Of a DNA stretch of 29,896 nucleotides, positions 8,576-17,416 are shown piece by piece. The translations under genes were made by a program, and so were the position numbers. The stretch spans positions 1-29,896 of the forward strand of contig JAGXHL010000073.1 in the NCBI GenBank assembly GCA_024636215.1, written 5' to 3'. The stretch is from Deltaproteobacteria bacterium (GTDB taxonomy: Bacteria; Desulfobacterota; Desulfuromonadia; Desulfuromonadales; BM103). Within the stretch, counting starts at the first letter, position 1, and every line of letters begins with the position of its first letter. Under the pieces are notes generated by a model that had not been told where the DNA came from, ran no database searches, and saw only the letters and a program-made list of their open reading frames with translations.

Positions 8576-9502
8576 ATGAATTTACATCAACTCGAACTGT
8601 TCATCGCCATCGTCGAAGCAGGCAGCTTTTCTCGTGGTGCTGAAGCGTCTTTGCTGACTCAGTCTACAGTCAGTCAGCACATTGCAGCTCTGGAAAGCGA
8701 GGTCGATCTCAAGTTGCTTGATCGAACCGGACATGGCGTCGCATTGACCCGGGCCGGCGAGCTCTTCCTGCGTCATTGCCGCCAGGTCCTTGCAGAGTGT
8801 GCCTGTCTGCGACAGGCTATGGCCGAATTTCGTGGAGTGGAACAGGTTGAGTTGACCATCGGCGCGAGCAACATCCCGGCCAACTACCTGATCCCGAGCA
8901 TTCTGCCAGACCTGGCGAGCGAACACCCGGGGATTCGATTGACGATGCAGAGCGGAGATAGTCGTGAGATTCTGGACAGCTTGCTCGCTGATACCGTTGA
9001 ACTTGCCATCGTTGGTAGTCATGGGACTCACCGAGGCGTTGACTATGTCCCCTTGGCCAGCGACTTGCTGGTGTTGGCTGTCAGCCCACAACACCTCTGG
9101 AGCAAAAGTGGAGACATTACACTCGAAGATCTGACAACCAGTCCCATGATCGTTCGAGAGATCGGTTCAGGAAGCGAACAGGCATTAAAGAGTGCATTGC
9201 TTCAGGCTGACTTTGATCCGGCCCGTTTGCAGGTTGCGGTGCGACTTGGCAGCAATGAAGCTGTGCGCCAGGCGATCATCAAGGGCTTCGGAGCAGCATT
9301 TCTCTCCGAAATTTCTATAAAACCGGAGCTGAAAAGAGGGGAACTCATCAAGGTGAACATCCATAATTTCAGCGTCAGACGACAATTCTGGCTGGTCACC
9401 AGGGCTCGACGCACTCTTTCTCCCGCTGCGCAAAGGTTTATCGAGATGATACAGAAGAGCTTTAAAGGCGCACTTGATGAGGGCCCGGAAGAACTCCCGT
9501 GA
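8576..9502 (+). CDS. LysR-family transcriptional regulator
   Basis: This is a DNA-binding regulator. The N-terminal winged helix (residues 1-60) carries MNLHQLELFIAIVEAGSFS and the recognition helix region LTQSTVSQHIAALE. A linker helix follows, then a periplasmic-binding-like effector domain (from about residue 90, IGASNIPANYLIPSILPDL). The segments GDSREILDSLL, VREIGSGSEQALKSAL and LGSNEAVRQAIIKGFGAAFLS resemble the CysB-like group, including LysR proteins linked to selenium metabolism in deltaproteobacteria; the ligand is not deducible. At 308 aa it has normal length. No divergent target gene adjoins it; the next gene downstream on the same strand is ychJ. Confidence 0.9.
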   Translation: MNLHQLELFIAIVEAGSFSRGAEASLLTQSTVSQHIAALESEVDLKLLDRTGHGVALTRAGELFLRHCRQVLAECACLRQAMAEFRGVEQVELTIGASNIPANYLIPSILPDLASEHPGIRLTMQSGDSREILDSLLADTVELAIVGSHGTHRGVDYVPLASDLLVLAVSPQHLWSKSGDITLEDLTTSPMIVREIGSGSEQALKSALLQADFDPARLQVAVRLGSNEAVRQAIIKGFGAAFLSEISIKPELKRGELIKVNIHNFSVRRQFWLVTRARRTLSPAAQRFIEMIQKSFKGALDEGPEELP

Positions 9503-9616
9503 AAAGATGACGATTATCCTGGAGGCTGTCCGACCATAAAAGCCCGGCTGAACGAACTAAAATCTGTTCGCAAGCTTCTGGATTTTCGCTTTGGCCTCTA
9601 TTGTCTGACAGTCTCC

Positions 9617-9645
9617 TTGACAGGCGCCTTCCGGATGAATAGACT
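9617..9645 (+). promoter_or_regulatory. Predicted sigma-70 promoter of the ychJ gene
   Basis: TTGACA (9617-9622) and TAGACT (9640-9645) are separated by exactly 17 nt. Transcription would begin near 9652, about 30 nt before the ychJ ATG. The -35 is perfect and the -10 matches four of six. Confidence 0.5.
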
Positions 9646-9682
9646 TCGGCAGACTTTTGCGACCTTGAAGGAGAAGAGAGCT

Positions 9683-10162
9683 ATGAACAGCTGTCCATGC
9701 GGAAGCGGTAGCGACTATGCCACCTGCTGCGAACCGATTATCAGCGGCAAGTTGATTGCCGATAGCGCAGAACAGGTGATGCGGGCGCGTTATTCAGCTC
9801 ACGTCAAAGTCGAGATCGACTTTTTATTTAACAGCACTCACCCGAAACACCGTGAAGGCTATGATCATAAGGGAACCCGCAAGTGGGCGGAGGAATCCGA
9901 CTGGTATGGCCTGGAGATTCTCAGTAGCTGCAAAGGGGGCCCAGAAGACCAGCAAGGGGAAGTGGAGTTTATCGCCCGGTTTCGTGACAAAGAAGGTCGA
10001 CGCAGTCACCACGAGCGGGGACAATTCAAACGCGAAAAAGGTCAATGGCTGTTTACGGAAGGGCAAATGGTCAAATCGCAGCCGATTACAGCCAACAAAG
10101 TCGGCCGTAATGATCCTTGCCGTTGCGGCAGCGGCAAGAAATTCAAAAAATGCTGCGGCTAA
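9683..10162 (+). CDS. ychJ: YchJ-family SEC-C zinc-motif protein
   Basis: This is a small cytoplasmic protein with a SEC-C zinc motif at each end: [13 protein letters not shown] (from residue 4) and [13 protein letters not shown] at the extreme C terminus, the latter like the tail of SecA. Between them lies the YchJ middle domain, an NTF2-like fold ([14 protein letters not shown] through [10 protein letters not shown]). Function is unknown; SEC-C motifs bind zinc and often mediate protein contacts. I chose the ATG at 9683 (159 aa) because AAGGAG lies about 10 nt upstream and the first zinc motif follows at once. An upstream in-frame start at 9617 would fall inside the predicted promoter. Confidence 0.88.
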   Translation: MNSCPCGSGSDYATCCEPIISGKLIADSAEQVMRARYSAHVKVEIDFLFNSTHPKHREGYDHKGTRKWAEESDWYGLEILSSCKGGPEDQQGEVEFIARFRDKEGRRSHHERGQFKREKGQWLFTEGQMVKSQPITANKVGRNDPCRCGSGKKFKKCCG

Positions 10163-10192
10163 TTATTTGAAAACAAGAGAGGTTAAAATCAT

Positions 10193-10417
10193 ATGACTCA
10201 GCAAGAGATCACCGAAGCCGTCATGGCGCTGTCACTAGAAGAAAAACAGGCCTTCATCCTTGAAACCCTCCCCGGCCTGGCCAAAGATGCCATGCAGGAC
10301 AAAAGCTTTCTCATGCAGTTGCTGCCGGTATTCCTCGGCATCGTTCAGGAAAGCGGCCTGGACCTCGCGCAGTTGATGCCACTGCTCGGCTCGACAAGCA
10401 TGGCTGGCAACAAATAA
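10193..10417 (+). CDS. Uncharacterised 74-aa helical protein
   Basis: I do not recognise it. The start has AAGAGAGG about 10 nt upstream and follows the ychJ stop by 30 nt, so it is probably cotranscribed. It looks like three or four amphipathic helices (ITEAVMALSLEEKQAFILE; LMQLLPVFLGIVQ; LDLAQLMPLLG) without cysteines or a signal peptide. It ends 14 nt from the convergent copA stop, with no terminator visible between. Confidence 0.65.
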   Translation: MTQQEITEAVMALSLEEKQAFILETLPGLAKDAMQDKSFLMQLLPVFLGIVQESGLDLAQLMPLLGSTSMAGNK

Positions 10418-10431
10418 GTCAGCACAAAAGA

Positions 10432-12909
10432 TTAAAGTTTGCCGGCAGACCTTTTAAGCAGCAAACTGTTGGTCACGACAGAAACACTCGAAAAAGCCAT
10501 CGCCAACCCGGCCAACTCGGGCTTGAGGACAAGACCAAAGGCCGGATAGAGCAGACCTGCAGCGACTGGGATGCCGACAATGTTATAGAAAAAAGCCCAG
10601 AACAGGTTTTGCTTGATCTTGGCAAGAGTCATCAGCCCGAGGCGAATACCACGTTCAACATCACGAATATCACCTTTGACCAGAACCAGGTCACCGGTTT
10701 CTTTGGCGACATCGGTGCCGCTGCCAATGGCGATGCCGATATCGGCCTGAGCCAGAGCCGGGGCATCGTTGATACCGTCTCCGACCATGCCGGTCACTTT
10801 ACCCTGTGCCTGGTAACGTTTCACCACGTCAAGCTTGCCGGAAGGCAGAACTTCGGCTTCAACCTGATCGATACCAAGGCGGGACGCTACGGCATCCGCT
10901 GCAGCCTGCCGGTCACCGGTGATCATGACCGTCTCCAAACCGAGCTGCTTTAATCCGGCAACGGTCTCTCTGGCCCCATCCTTAAGGGTGTCAGCAAGGG
11001 CGAGGACACCCTGGACATGTCCATTCAGGGCCACATAAATAACTGACTTGCCGTCTTCGGCCCAGGCATGGACCTGGCTGTCAAAAGCAGCAATGGAAAC
11101 TGACTCACGCTCCATCAGGCGCTGATTACCGGCTAAAACCGGGACGCCATCAAGCTTGCAGACAAGACCATAGCCGCCTACTTCTTCAACCTCATCGACG
11201 GATAAGTAAGCGACCGCTTGCTTGTCGGCATATTCGACAACCGCGCGAGCCAGCGGATGACTGCTTGACGACTCAACGCTTGCCGCAAGCTGGAGCAACT
11301 CCGCTTCACTGAGCCCCTCAATACAGAGCAGGTCGGTTACCGAGAAATGTCCACTGGTCAAGGTACCGGTCTTGTCAAGCAAGAGCACCTGCAGGTGTGA
11401 GATGTTTTCCAGGGTCGAGGCTTTTTTAAAGAGGATGCCGGAAGACAGTCCAATGGAACTGCCCACCATGATCGCCGTGGGAGTTGCCAGACCGAGTGCG
11501 CAAGGGCAGGCAATCACCAGTACCGAGATCGACATTTTGAAGGCAAACAGAAAACCGGCATCGGCCATACCGTACCAGACCAGGAAAGTCAGAAGGGAAA
11601 TCGCAACCACTGCGGGTACAAACCAGCTGGACACGGCATCGGCCAATCTCTGGATCGGTGCCTTATCGCCCTGAGCCTGCTCGACCATGCGTACAATCTG
11701 CGCCAGAGCCGTTTCGCTCCCGACCCTGGTGGCTTCGACAATCAGCCGGCCATTGATATTAATGGTTGCTCCTGTGACCTCGTCCCCGGTCGCTTTTTCA
11801 ACAGGGAGAGATTCACCGGTCACCAGGGACTCATCGACTGACGAAGAGCCCACACGGATCTTGCCGTCAACCGGAATCTTTTCACCAGCTCGGACCACAA
11901 CCAGGTCACCGACCTTGACCTGGCTGACGGGGACCGCCACCTCCTTGCCTTCGACCTGCAAGAGAGCCTGATCCGCTTGTAAATTCAACAGCGATTTCAG
12001 CGCCTGACTGGCCTTCCCTTTTGCACGGGCTTCCAGCCATTTGCCAAACCTGATGAACGTAATCAGCATGGCGCTGGTTTCAAAGAAGACGTCCCCGGAG
12101 AGGCCGAAAATATTGAAAAGTGCCAGCAGCGAGTAGCCGTAAGCCGCCGTGATCCCCATGGCGACCAGCACATCCATGTTGCTCGAAAGGTTTTTCAGAG
12201 ATTTCCAGGCACTGCGATAAAAGGTCAGGCCGGCGCTGAACTGGATGATCGTAGAGAGAGCGAAGATCAGGTAGATGGTTCTCGTACCTAAAGGCATCAA
12301 CCACATCAACGGCATGATCGGCAAGGACAAGACGGCTGAAAAAATCAGCCATAGCAGCTGATTGTGCCCTTCTTTCGAGTCGGCTTGCTCTTCTGTCGCG
12401 GCTCGGTAACCAAGATCTGCAACCTTGGCGACCAGGTCGCTGTCTTGCAGTTGAGCAGAGTCATAGACGACAGAGAGCTTTTCTGCGGCAAAATTCACCG
12501 TGGCTGAGGCAACCCCGGGCAAGCGGGCAAGCCCTTTTTCGATGGTTTGCGCGCAATTGGCACAAGTCATCCCCGACAGGGCAAAGGTTGTGGTGTTCGT
12601 CGATGCCTCAACAGAAGAGGTCGGCTCCTTCTGAGAGTTTTCTGGTTCATCCCTCCGAGTTTCTCCTGGCTCATCCCGGTCTTCGCCATCCGCTTCTGCG
12701 ACCTTGAAACCGCTGTCGATGACGACCTGCAAGAGTTGCTGACGATCCGGCCCTTCGGCAAGCAACTGCACCCTGGCCTGCCGTTCATCCAAAGACACAC
12801 GGACATCGACCACGCCATCAACAGCCTGCAAGGCAGCCGTCACCTTGGCAACGCATTTTTGACAGCTCATGCCGTAGACCGGCAGTGTCATTTCAGTGGT
12901 CTTCGTCAA
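10432..12909 (-). CDS. copA: Copper-translocating P1B-type ATPase
   Basis: This is an inner-membrane pump that most likely exports Cu(I). Two N-terminal heavy-metal domains are present: GMSCQKC (Cys16, Cys19) and GMTCANC (about residues 113-119), joined by an acidic linker. Then come membrane helices, the actuator motif [10 protein letters not shown], the CPC ion site in [14 protein letters not shown], the phosphorylated Asp in [11 protein letters not shown], the SHPLA histidine loop and the hinge [16 protein letters not shown]. The 825 aa fit CopA with two metal domains. The start is a TTG at 12907-12909; GAGG stands 9 nt upstream inside the end of the previous gene, while the next in-frame ATG (12889-12891) has no ribosome site. 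It follows two Gate-domain genes, with a 3-nt gap. Confidence 0.95.
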   Translation of the reverse strand: MTKTTEMTLPVYGMSCQKCVAKVTAALQAVDGVVDVRVSLDERQARVQLLAEGPDRQQLLQVVIDSGFKVAEADGEDRDEPGETRRDEPENSQKEPTSSVEASTNTTTFALSGMTCANCAQTIEKGLARLPGVASATVNFAAEKLSVVYDSAQLQDSDLVAKVADLGYRAATEEQADSKEGHNQLLWLIFSAVLSLPIMPLMWLMPLGTRTIYLIFALSTIIQFSAGLTFYRSAWKSLKNLSSNMDVLVAMGITAAYGYSLLALFNIFGLSGDVFFETSAMLITFIRFGKWLEARAKGKASQALKSLLNLQADQALLQVEGKEVAVPVSQVKVGDLVVVRAGEKIPVDGKIRVGSSSVDESLVTGESLPVEKATGDEVTGATININGRLIVEATRVGSETALAQIVRMVEQAQGDKAPIQRLADAVSSWFVPAVVAISLLTFLVWYGMADAGFLFAFKMSISVLVIACPCALGLATPTAIMVGSSIGLSSGILFKKASTLENISHLQVLLLDKTGTLTSGHFSVTDLLCIEGLSEAELLQLAASVESSSSHPLARAVVEYADKQAVAYLSVDEVEEVGGYGLVCKLDGVPVLAGNQRLMERESVSIAAFDSQVHAWAEDGKSVIYVALNGHVQGVLALADTLKDGARETVAGLKQLGLETVMITGDRQAAADAVASRLGIDQVEAEVLPSGKLDVVKRYQAQGKVTGMVGDGINDAPALAQADIGIAIGSGTDVAKETGDLVLVKGDIRDVERGIRLGLMTLAKIKQNLFWAFFYNIVGIPVAAGLLYPAFGLVLKPELAGLAMAFSSVSVVTNSLLLKRSAGKL

Positions 12910-12912
12910 GGC

Positions 12913-13368
12913 TCAAACCTCGCTCTCGATTGATCCGGAGCCGGGTTTCCACAGCCTCGCCAACAGCGCGGTCAGAAGCACGGCAAGAGCGAGACGCAAG
13001 CCTAACATCACCACGGCATCACCGCCGAGCACGACAAAGATCAGCACGTCTTCAATCACAGCGTGACAGGTGGCCAGGAAAAGCCCTGTTAAAAAAAGTT
13101 CCCGGCGGTTCATCTGGCCGGCCGCTGCAGAGCGGATGATAATGCCGGCCCCGTAGGCGATACCGAGAAAGATCCCGGTAAAAAGGGGCAGAACGGCAGA
13201 ACGGCCCAAGCCGAGGCCACGCATGACCGGTTCGGCGCCTGCGCCCAGCTTGCGAAAGACTTTGGCGTAACGCAGCACTTCAAAGGCCACCACCAGAGGC
13301 ACAACAATGAGGACCAGTTTCCCGCAAAGCAGCAAGGCGCCGAGGCAAGCCTCCCAAAAAATTGTCAC
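12913..13368 (-). CDS. Nucleoside-recognition (Gate) domain membrane protein, second half
   Basis: A 151-aa polytopic protein with the hydrophobic pattern of the Gate domain found in FeoB, nucleoside transporters and spore maturation proteins SpmA/SpmB. It has about four membrane spans (LLLCGKLVLIVVPLVVAFEV; FTGIFLGIAYGAGIII; LIFVVLGGDAVVMLGL) with GAGIIIRSA and TCHAVIEDVL as polar breaks in the membrane. The start is a GTG overlapping the previous stop as GTGA, so it is translated with the 164-aa partner. The pair probably forms one complex. The substrate is unknown; the link to copA downstream suggests, but does not prove, a role in metal handling. Confidence 0.75.
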   Translation of the reverse strand: MTIFWEACLGALLLCGKLVLIVVPLVVAFEVLRYAKVFRKLGAGAEPVMRGLGLGRSAVLPLFTGIFLGIAYGAGIIIRSAAAGQMNRRELFLTGLFLATCHAVIEDVLIFVVLGGDAVVMLGLRLALAVLLTALLARLWKPGSGSIESEV

Positions 13369-13859
13369 CCCGCCACCCCCAACGCCTGCATCCCCAGCAT
13401 AAGCCAGCCGGCTACGGCGGCCAGCAGGAGACGGAAAAAGGTCAGCACGCCACCACGAGCACCGGTGCTGCTTAAGACCCCGCCTTCAAGGACCAGATTG
13501 TGCGCGATGCCCATCATGACCCCGCACTGAGTCACCTGCCAGGGGGTCAGGTCGAGGGGTGCGAGGACCGCAATCGCGGCGTACAGGTTGACCAGGGCTC
13601 CGGCAATAAAAGCAAAGGCCGTCGCCCCGGGCAGGCCGAACAGGCTCATGAACGGCGCACACCAGGTACCAAGGCTGTCAATCACGCCATAGGCCTTGCT
13701 CATATCGACAATGATATAAAGCGGCAGCACAAACTTGATCATCTTGAAAACTGTCAACAACCCCTCAACCCCTCCGCAACGAACCCGTTGCAAAATGGGC
13801 GGTATCTGTTCTTCTGCTGTGATTTCCATGTTTTGTTCACTTTTAAGTGGTGTTGACAT
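13365..13859 (-). CDS. Nucleoside-recognition (Gate) domain membrane protein, first half
   Basis: A 164-aa polytopic protein that starts the three-gene unit ending in copA. After a short cytoplasmic N terminus it shows Gate-domain helices (FKMIKFVLPLYIIVDM; GATAFAFIAGALVNLYAAI; a C-terminal helix LLLAAVAGWLMLGM) and the polar segment GIAHNLVLEGGVLSSTGA. SpmA-like proteins have this layout. The ATG at 13857-13859 is listed; an ATG 30 nt later (13827-13829) is equally possible, and neither has a strong ribosome site. The first choice overlaps the -35 box of the divergent lpxH promoter. Confidence 0.72.
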   Translation of the reverse strand: MSTPLKSEQNMEITAEEQIPPILQRVRCGGVEGLLTVFKMIKFVLPLYIIVDMSKAYGVIDSLGTWCAPFMSLFGLPGATAFAFIAGALVNLYAAIAVLAPLDLTPWQVTQCGVMMGIAHNLVLEGGVLSSTGARGGVLTFFRLLLAAVAGWLMLGMQALGVAG

Positions 13860-13881
13860 ATCAATTTTCCAGACCTATAGT
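13853..13881 (+). promoter_or_regulatory. Near-consensus sigma-70 promoter of lpxH (leaderless start)
   Basis: TTGACA (13853-13858), a 17-nt spacer and TATAGT (13876-13881) form a near-perfect promoter. The usual start point, 7-8 nt beyond the -10, falls on or next to the A of the lpxH ATG at 13889. No Shine-Dalgarno sequence precedes that ATG, which fits a leaderless message. Confidence 0.75.
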
Positions 13882-13888
13882 GACGGCC

Positions 13889-14623
13889 ATGAGAGCTATT
13901 TTCCTCGCCGATGCGCACCTTTGCCTGCCTTCAGACCCGAACTACCAATCCCTTTTGAGCTTTCTCGATGAGCAGTGCGGTAAAACGGATGTGCTGGTCC
14001 TGCTTGGCGACATTTTCGAATTCTGGATCGGTAAGGCCGCTGTGGTCGAGGCCTATGTGCCCGTGATCAATCTCTTCGAACGCATGTGCCGACAAGGCAC
14101 AAAGCTGGTTTATGTGGAAGGCAACCACGATTTCCACCTGGGTCCTGTCTTTACCGACCGGTTAGCTTGTCAGGTGCTGCCTGAAAGTGGCAGCATTGAA
14201 TTTGACGGCAAAAAGATCTTCCTTGCGCACGGTGATCTCGCCAACCCGGAGGATAAAAACTATCGCCGCCTGCGCACTTTTCTGCGCAGCGGCCTGATAC
14301 GCACCCTTCTCCGTCTCGCGCCGAACAGCCTGACCATGGCGATCGCTTCCCGGGGCAGCAGAAACAGCAGGAAGAACGCTGCTGAAAGACGCCGTCGCTG
14401 GCCGGCACGGGACATTTTGCGTCCCTACGCTGAAGCAATCCTCAGCAAGGGTTATCAGGCCCTTGTCACAGGTCACTACCACCAGCCTTTTCACGAAAAG
14501 CTGGGCGATGGAGAACACATCGCCCTGGGTGATTGGATTACTCAATTTTCCTACGCAGTCTACGAGGACCACGCCTTCACTCTGAAAACCTACACGCCTT
14601 CAGCAACCGTTTCGGACGACTGA
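13889..14623 (+). CDS. lpxH: UDP-2,3-diacylglucosamine diphosphatase-like metallophosphoesterase
   Basis: This probably performs the fourth step of lipid A synthesis, cleaving UDP-2,3-diacylglucosamine to lipid X and UMP at the inner face of the inner membrane. All calcineurin-like metal blocks are present: FLADAHL (residues 5-11), LLGDIFEFWIG, EGNHDFHLG, LAHGDLANPEDKNYRRLR and TGHYHQPFHE. The GDxFExWxG signature is typical of the LpxH group. Starting at 13889 gives 244 aa and the canonical opening MRAIFLADAHL; the open frame reaches 13847, but that start would lie upstream of the promoter. The 3' end overlaps the convergent yihY gene by 34 bp. Confidence 0.87.
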   Translation: MRAIFLADAHLCLPSDPNYQSLLSFLDEQCGKTDVLVLLGDIFEFWIGKAAVVEAYVPVINLFERMCRQGTKLVYVEGNHDFHLGPVFTDRLACQVLPESGSIEFDGKKIFLAHGDLANPEDKNYRRLRTFLRSGLIRTLLRLAPNSLTMAIASRGSRNSRKNAAERRRRWPARDILRPYAEAILSKGYQALVTGHYHQPFHEKLGDGEHIALGDWITQFSYAVYEDHAFTLKTYTPSATVSDD

Positions 14624-15996
14624 CGTTCCTCTTCTTCCACCTGCAGGACCAGGTCCCTGAGTGTCATCTCAGCGAGGGACTGCCGCTTGGCAGTTCGCAG
14701 CATGTCTTCAAGCCCGGCGACCACTCCGCGTTCACAGCTATGACGCAGCTGACTGTAATCTGTGCCGTCAATAGCCAAGGCATGGATCACATCGTACAAG
14801 CGGATCTTTTCCAGGGCCCGCGCCGGCTGATAGCCGGCACCATCGACCTCCTGACCCGTGGCCACAAGAAAATCGAGACGTGTCAATTCATCGAGGATGG
14901 TGCGCAAGAGGCGTGGCGGGACATCGAGTTTCGAGGACAGCTCCTCCTGCCCGAAAGCTGGCTTGCCTGCATAAAATCGTCTGGACACAAACAGCAACAC
15001 AGTGAGAGCAATAAATTCGAGGCTGGCGAAATTGACCTGCGGCCCCCTGAGATCCTGGCGGATAGTGCGCAGGTTCTGCGTGGCATAAGTCATTTCCAGG
15101 CCAAGCAGAACGATCATCCAGGAGAGATAAGTCCAGACCATGAGAATCGGCAGGGCCGCCATGGTGCCGTAAATGGCATTGTAGCGCGCCACACCAACCT
15201 GGAAGCCAAGGTAGCCCCACTGGCTGAGTTGCCAGAGCGTGCCGCCGAAAACACCACCGATCAGGGCGGCCTTGGGACTGACCTTGACGTTAGGCATGAA
15301 GAGATAAAGGCCGGCAAACACCAACCACATGACCATAAAGGGCAAGATCTCGAACAGGAAGAGCAAAACCTCGCCGACGTACTCGTACTTAACCAGGGTG
15401 ACAACCAGCTGCTGGCTCCTCAAGGTGCTGGTCATGGATATTGCGACCACCACCAGAAGCGGGCCTATGGTGACAACCGAGAAATAATCGCTAAAACGCC
15501 TCAGCAACGGGCGGGTTTCCTTGACGCCCCATACACTATTGAAGGCTTTTTCTATATTTGACAGCAGGGTCAGCACAGTGACGATCAGAAAAACCAGACC
15601 ATAGGTGCCGAGGCGGGCGACACTGGTGTTGTTGATGTATTCAACGATCTTGGTGACTGCTTCTCCACCCCCAACGGCCAGTTGGTCGAGAAGCAGGGGC
15701 TCCAGCTCATTCTGCACGCCGAAACCTTTCAGAACCGAGAAGACTAATGCCAGCAGAGGCACCAGTGACAGCAAGGTGGTGAAGGTCAACGCCGAAGCCC
15801 GCAGCATACAGCCATCAGCGATAAAGCCTCGTACGACCAGCGACAGTATCTGTCCCTGGTTGAGCAAGAAACGTCGCCACCAACGCTGGTCAACGGCATC
15901 CAATTCCCAGATCTCGTGTTCCAGGAAATTCCGGCTGCGAGTAATCAATGTATGCAATGAACTCAAAAGCGCCTCACTTTTCAGCACCCCCCTCAT
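14590..15996 (-). CDS. YihY/BrkB membrane protein with Rrf2-like C-terminal domain
   Basis: The first ~300 residues are a YihY/BrkB (formerly RNase BN-like) integral membrane domain. Signs are RASALTFTTLLSLVPLLALV, the SNIEKAFNSVWGV segment, and further helices up to TYLSWMIVLLGLEMTYATQN. YihY has no proven enzymatic role. From about residue 345 a winged-helix region follows (ELSSKLDVPPRLLRTILDEL, then LDFLVATGQ, then GYQPARALEKIRLYDVIHAL) that reads like an Rrf2 regulator, including the tail SLAEMTLRDLVLQVEEE. The 468 aa exceed the usual ~300 for that reason. The ATG overlaps the upstream M16 gene by 23 bp; a later TTG start is possible. Confidence 0.85.
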   Translation of the reverse strand: MRGVLKSEALLSSLHTLITRSRNFLEHEIWELDAVDQRWWRRFLLNQGQILSLVVRGFIADGCMLRASALTFTTLLSLVPLLALVFSVLKGFGVQNELEPLLLDQLAVGGGEAVTKIVEYINNTSVARLGTYGLVFLIVTVLTLLSNIEKAFNSVWGVKETRPLLRRFSDYFSVVTIGPLLVVVAISMTSTLRSQQLVVTLVKYEYVGEVLLFLFEILPFMVMWLVFAGLYLFMPNVKVSPKAALIGGVFGGTLWQLSQWGYLGFQVGVARYNAIYGTMAALPILMVWTYLSWMIVLLGLEMTYATQNLRTIRQDLRGPQVNFASLEFIALTVLLFVSRRFYAGKPAFGQEELSSKLDVPPRLLRTILDELTRLDFLVATGQEVDGAGYQPARALEKIRLYDVIHALAIDGTDYSQLRHSCERGVVAGLEDMLRTAKRQSLAEMTLRDLVLQVEEEERQSSETVAEGV

Positions 15997-17416
15997 TCAA
16001 ATCGACTTCGACGACAGGCAATCCGAACTGTTTCAAAGTATCACCAAATTCTTCCGGATTGCCGACCAGAACAATCTGCTGCCGGGATGGCTGAATAAAT
16101 TCCTGGGCCACCCGTTGCACATCAGCAATCGTTACGGCAGCAATCTTATCACGATAGTCAGCCAGATAATTGTCCGGATAGTTGAAAAATGCCAGCGACA
16201 TCTGCTGACTGACTACCTCATGAGTGTTTTCAAAACCGAAGACAAAGGAATTGATCTGGCTCTCTTTGGCAAGCTGCAACTCTTCTTCAGTGACCGGATT
16301 ATCACGCAGATCCTTCATGATTTCACGGGTCAAGCTGATCGCCGGAACGACGGAAGCATTCTTGGTCTCGGTGCCTGCGACAAAAGGCCCGGGCAAACGT
16401 CGTCCGACCTGGAAGTAAGAGTAAGCAGAATAGGCCAGACCGCGGTTTGAGCGGATCTCGCGCATCATGCGTGAGTTGAAACCGCCGCCGCCAAGAATGT
16501 AGTTAAGCACCCGCACAGCATATTGATCAGGATTCTCCTTGCTCAGGCCAAGATCTCCCATAACGATGGAGGTCTGCGGCAGGTCCTTGGCGGCCAGCTG
16601 GATCATGCCGCTAAGAGGAGTCTTGACCGGCGGGATTTGCTGGACCGGAACCTGCCGTCCTGACCAATCGCCAAACTCCTGGTTGAGATACTCGAGCAGG
16701 GTTTCTCGATCAAAGTCCCCGGACACTGCAATCCAGAGGTTGTTCGGGGCAAAATAAGTCTTCTGAAAATCAACCAGGTCCTGCCGGGAAATCGACGCCA
16801 GGCTGCTCTGAGTAGCCGTTCTGCCGAGATAATGATCCGGATAAAGCGCCTTCATCAGAAGCCGACGGGATATGGTCCCGGGGTTGTCGTTCTGACGACG
16901 CAGCTGCTCCTGGGCCTGAAGCCTTGCCAGCTCGAGGCGCTCGGCGTCAAAGCGTGGTCTTCTCAGCAGGTCGGCCAGGATGCTCAAGCCCGCGGCGAGA
17001 TCTTCTGTTCGAAAAGAAAGATCCAGTTGGGCCGAATAAGGACTCAAGCTGGAACTCAGGTCTGCGGCCAGAAAATCGAGAGCTTCATCCAGGGCCTCGG
17101 GTGTCCTGTCGCCCGCACCTCCGCTGCGCCAGACACTGCCAAAGAGGTCATCAAAACCGGTCTTATCTTGCGCAGTGCTGATCGCACCGGAGCCAATCAT
17201 GGCAGTGAGCTGCACCAGGGGCAGTTCATCATCGGCCTTGAGATAAAGGCGTATACCATTGTCAAGGACCAGGGTTTCCACTTCGGGGAGATGGAAAGTC
17301 AGTTCAGGATAGTCAAGTCGCTGGTAGGACGCTGGCGGTGGCGCGCTACAGGCGGACAAAACCAGAACAGAGAGCATACTGAGCAGGAGAAGGCGTAACC
17401 GGCAACGACAGATCAT
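15974..17416 (-). CDS. M16-family peptidase-like lipoprotein, zinc site lost
   Basis: A 480-aa member of the insulinase/processing-peptidase (M16) family. The N terminus is a lipoprotein signal (RLRLLLLSMLSVLVLSAC; lipobox LSAC, Cys23), so the protein should be membrane-anchored outside the cytoplasm. Where active members carry HxxEH, this one reads GFDDLFGSVWRSGG, so the metal site is absent. The C-terminal half keeps the R/Y-type segment GGGFNSRMMREIRSNRGLAYS used for substrate binding. Its ATG overlaps the stop of the active paralogue as ATGA. Such pairs generally form a heterodimer in which one subunit supplies zinc and the other the R/Y site. Confidence 0.9.
   Translation of the reverse strand: MICRCRLRLLLLSMLSVLVLSACSAPPPASYQRLDYPELTFHLPEVETLVLDNGIRLYLKADDELPLVQLTAMIGSGAISTAQDKTGFDDLFGSVWRSGGAGDRTPEALDEALDFLAADLSSSLSPYSAQLDLSFRTEDLAAGLSILADLLRRPRFDAERLELARLQAQEQLRRQNDNPGTISRRLLMKALYPDHYLGRTATQSSLASISRQDLVDFQKTYFAPNNLWIAVSGDFDRETLLEYLNQEFGDWSGRQVPVQQIPPVKTPLSGMIQLAAKDLPQTSIVMGDLGLSKENPDQYAVRVLNYILGGGGFNSRMMREIRSNRGLAYSAYSYFQVGRRLPGPFVAGTETKNASVVPAISLTREIMKDLRDNPVTEEELQLAKESQINSFVFGFENTHEVVSQQMSLAFFNYPDNYLADYRDKIAAVTIADVQRVAQEFIQPSRQQIVLVGNPEEFGDTLKQFGLPVVEVDLNEGGAEK

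Noticed and set aside
14533..15561. 342-codon plus-strand frame opposite the YihY gene
   Set aside because: Low-complexity, charged translation without family character; the minus-strand frame has clear membrane helices and a winged helix.
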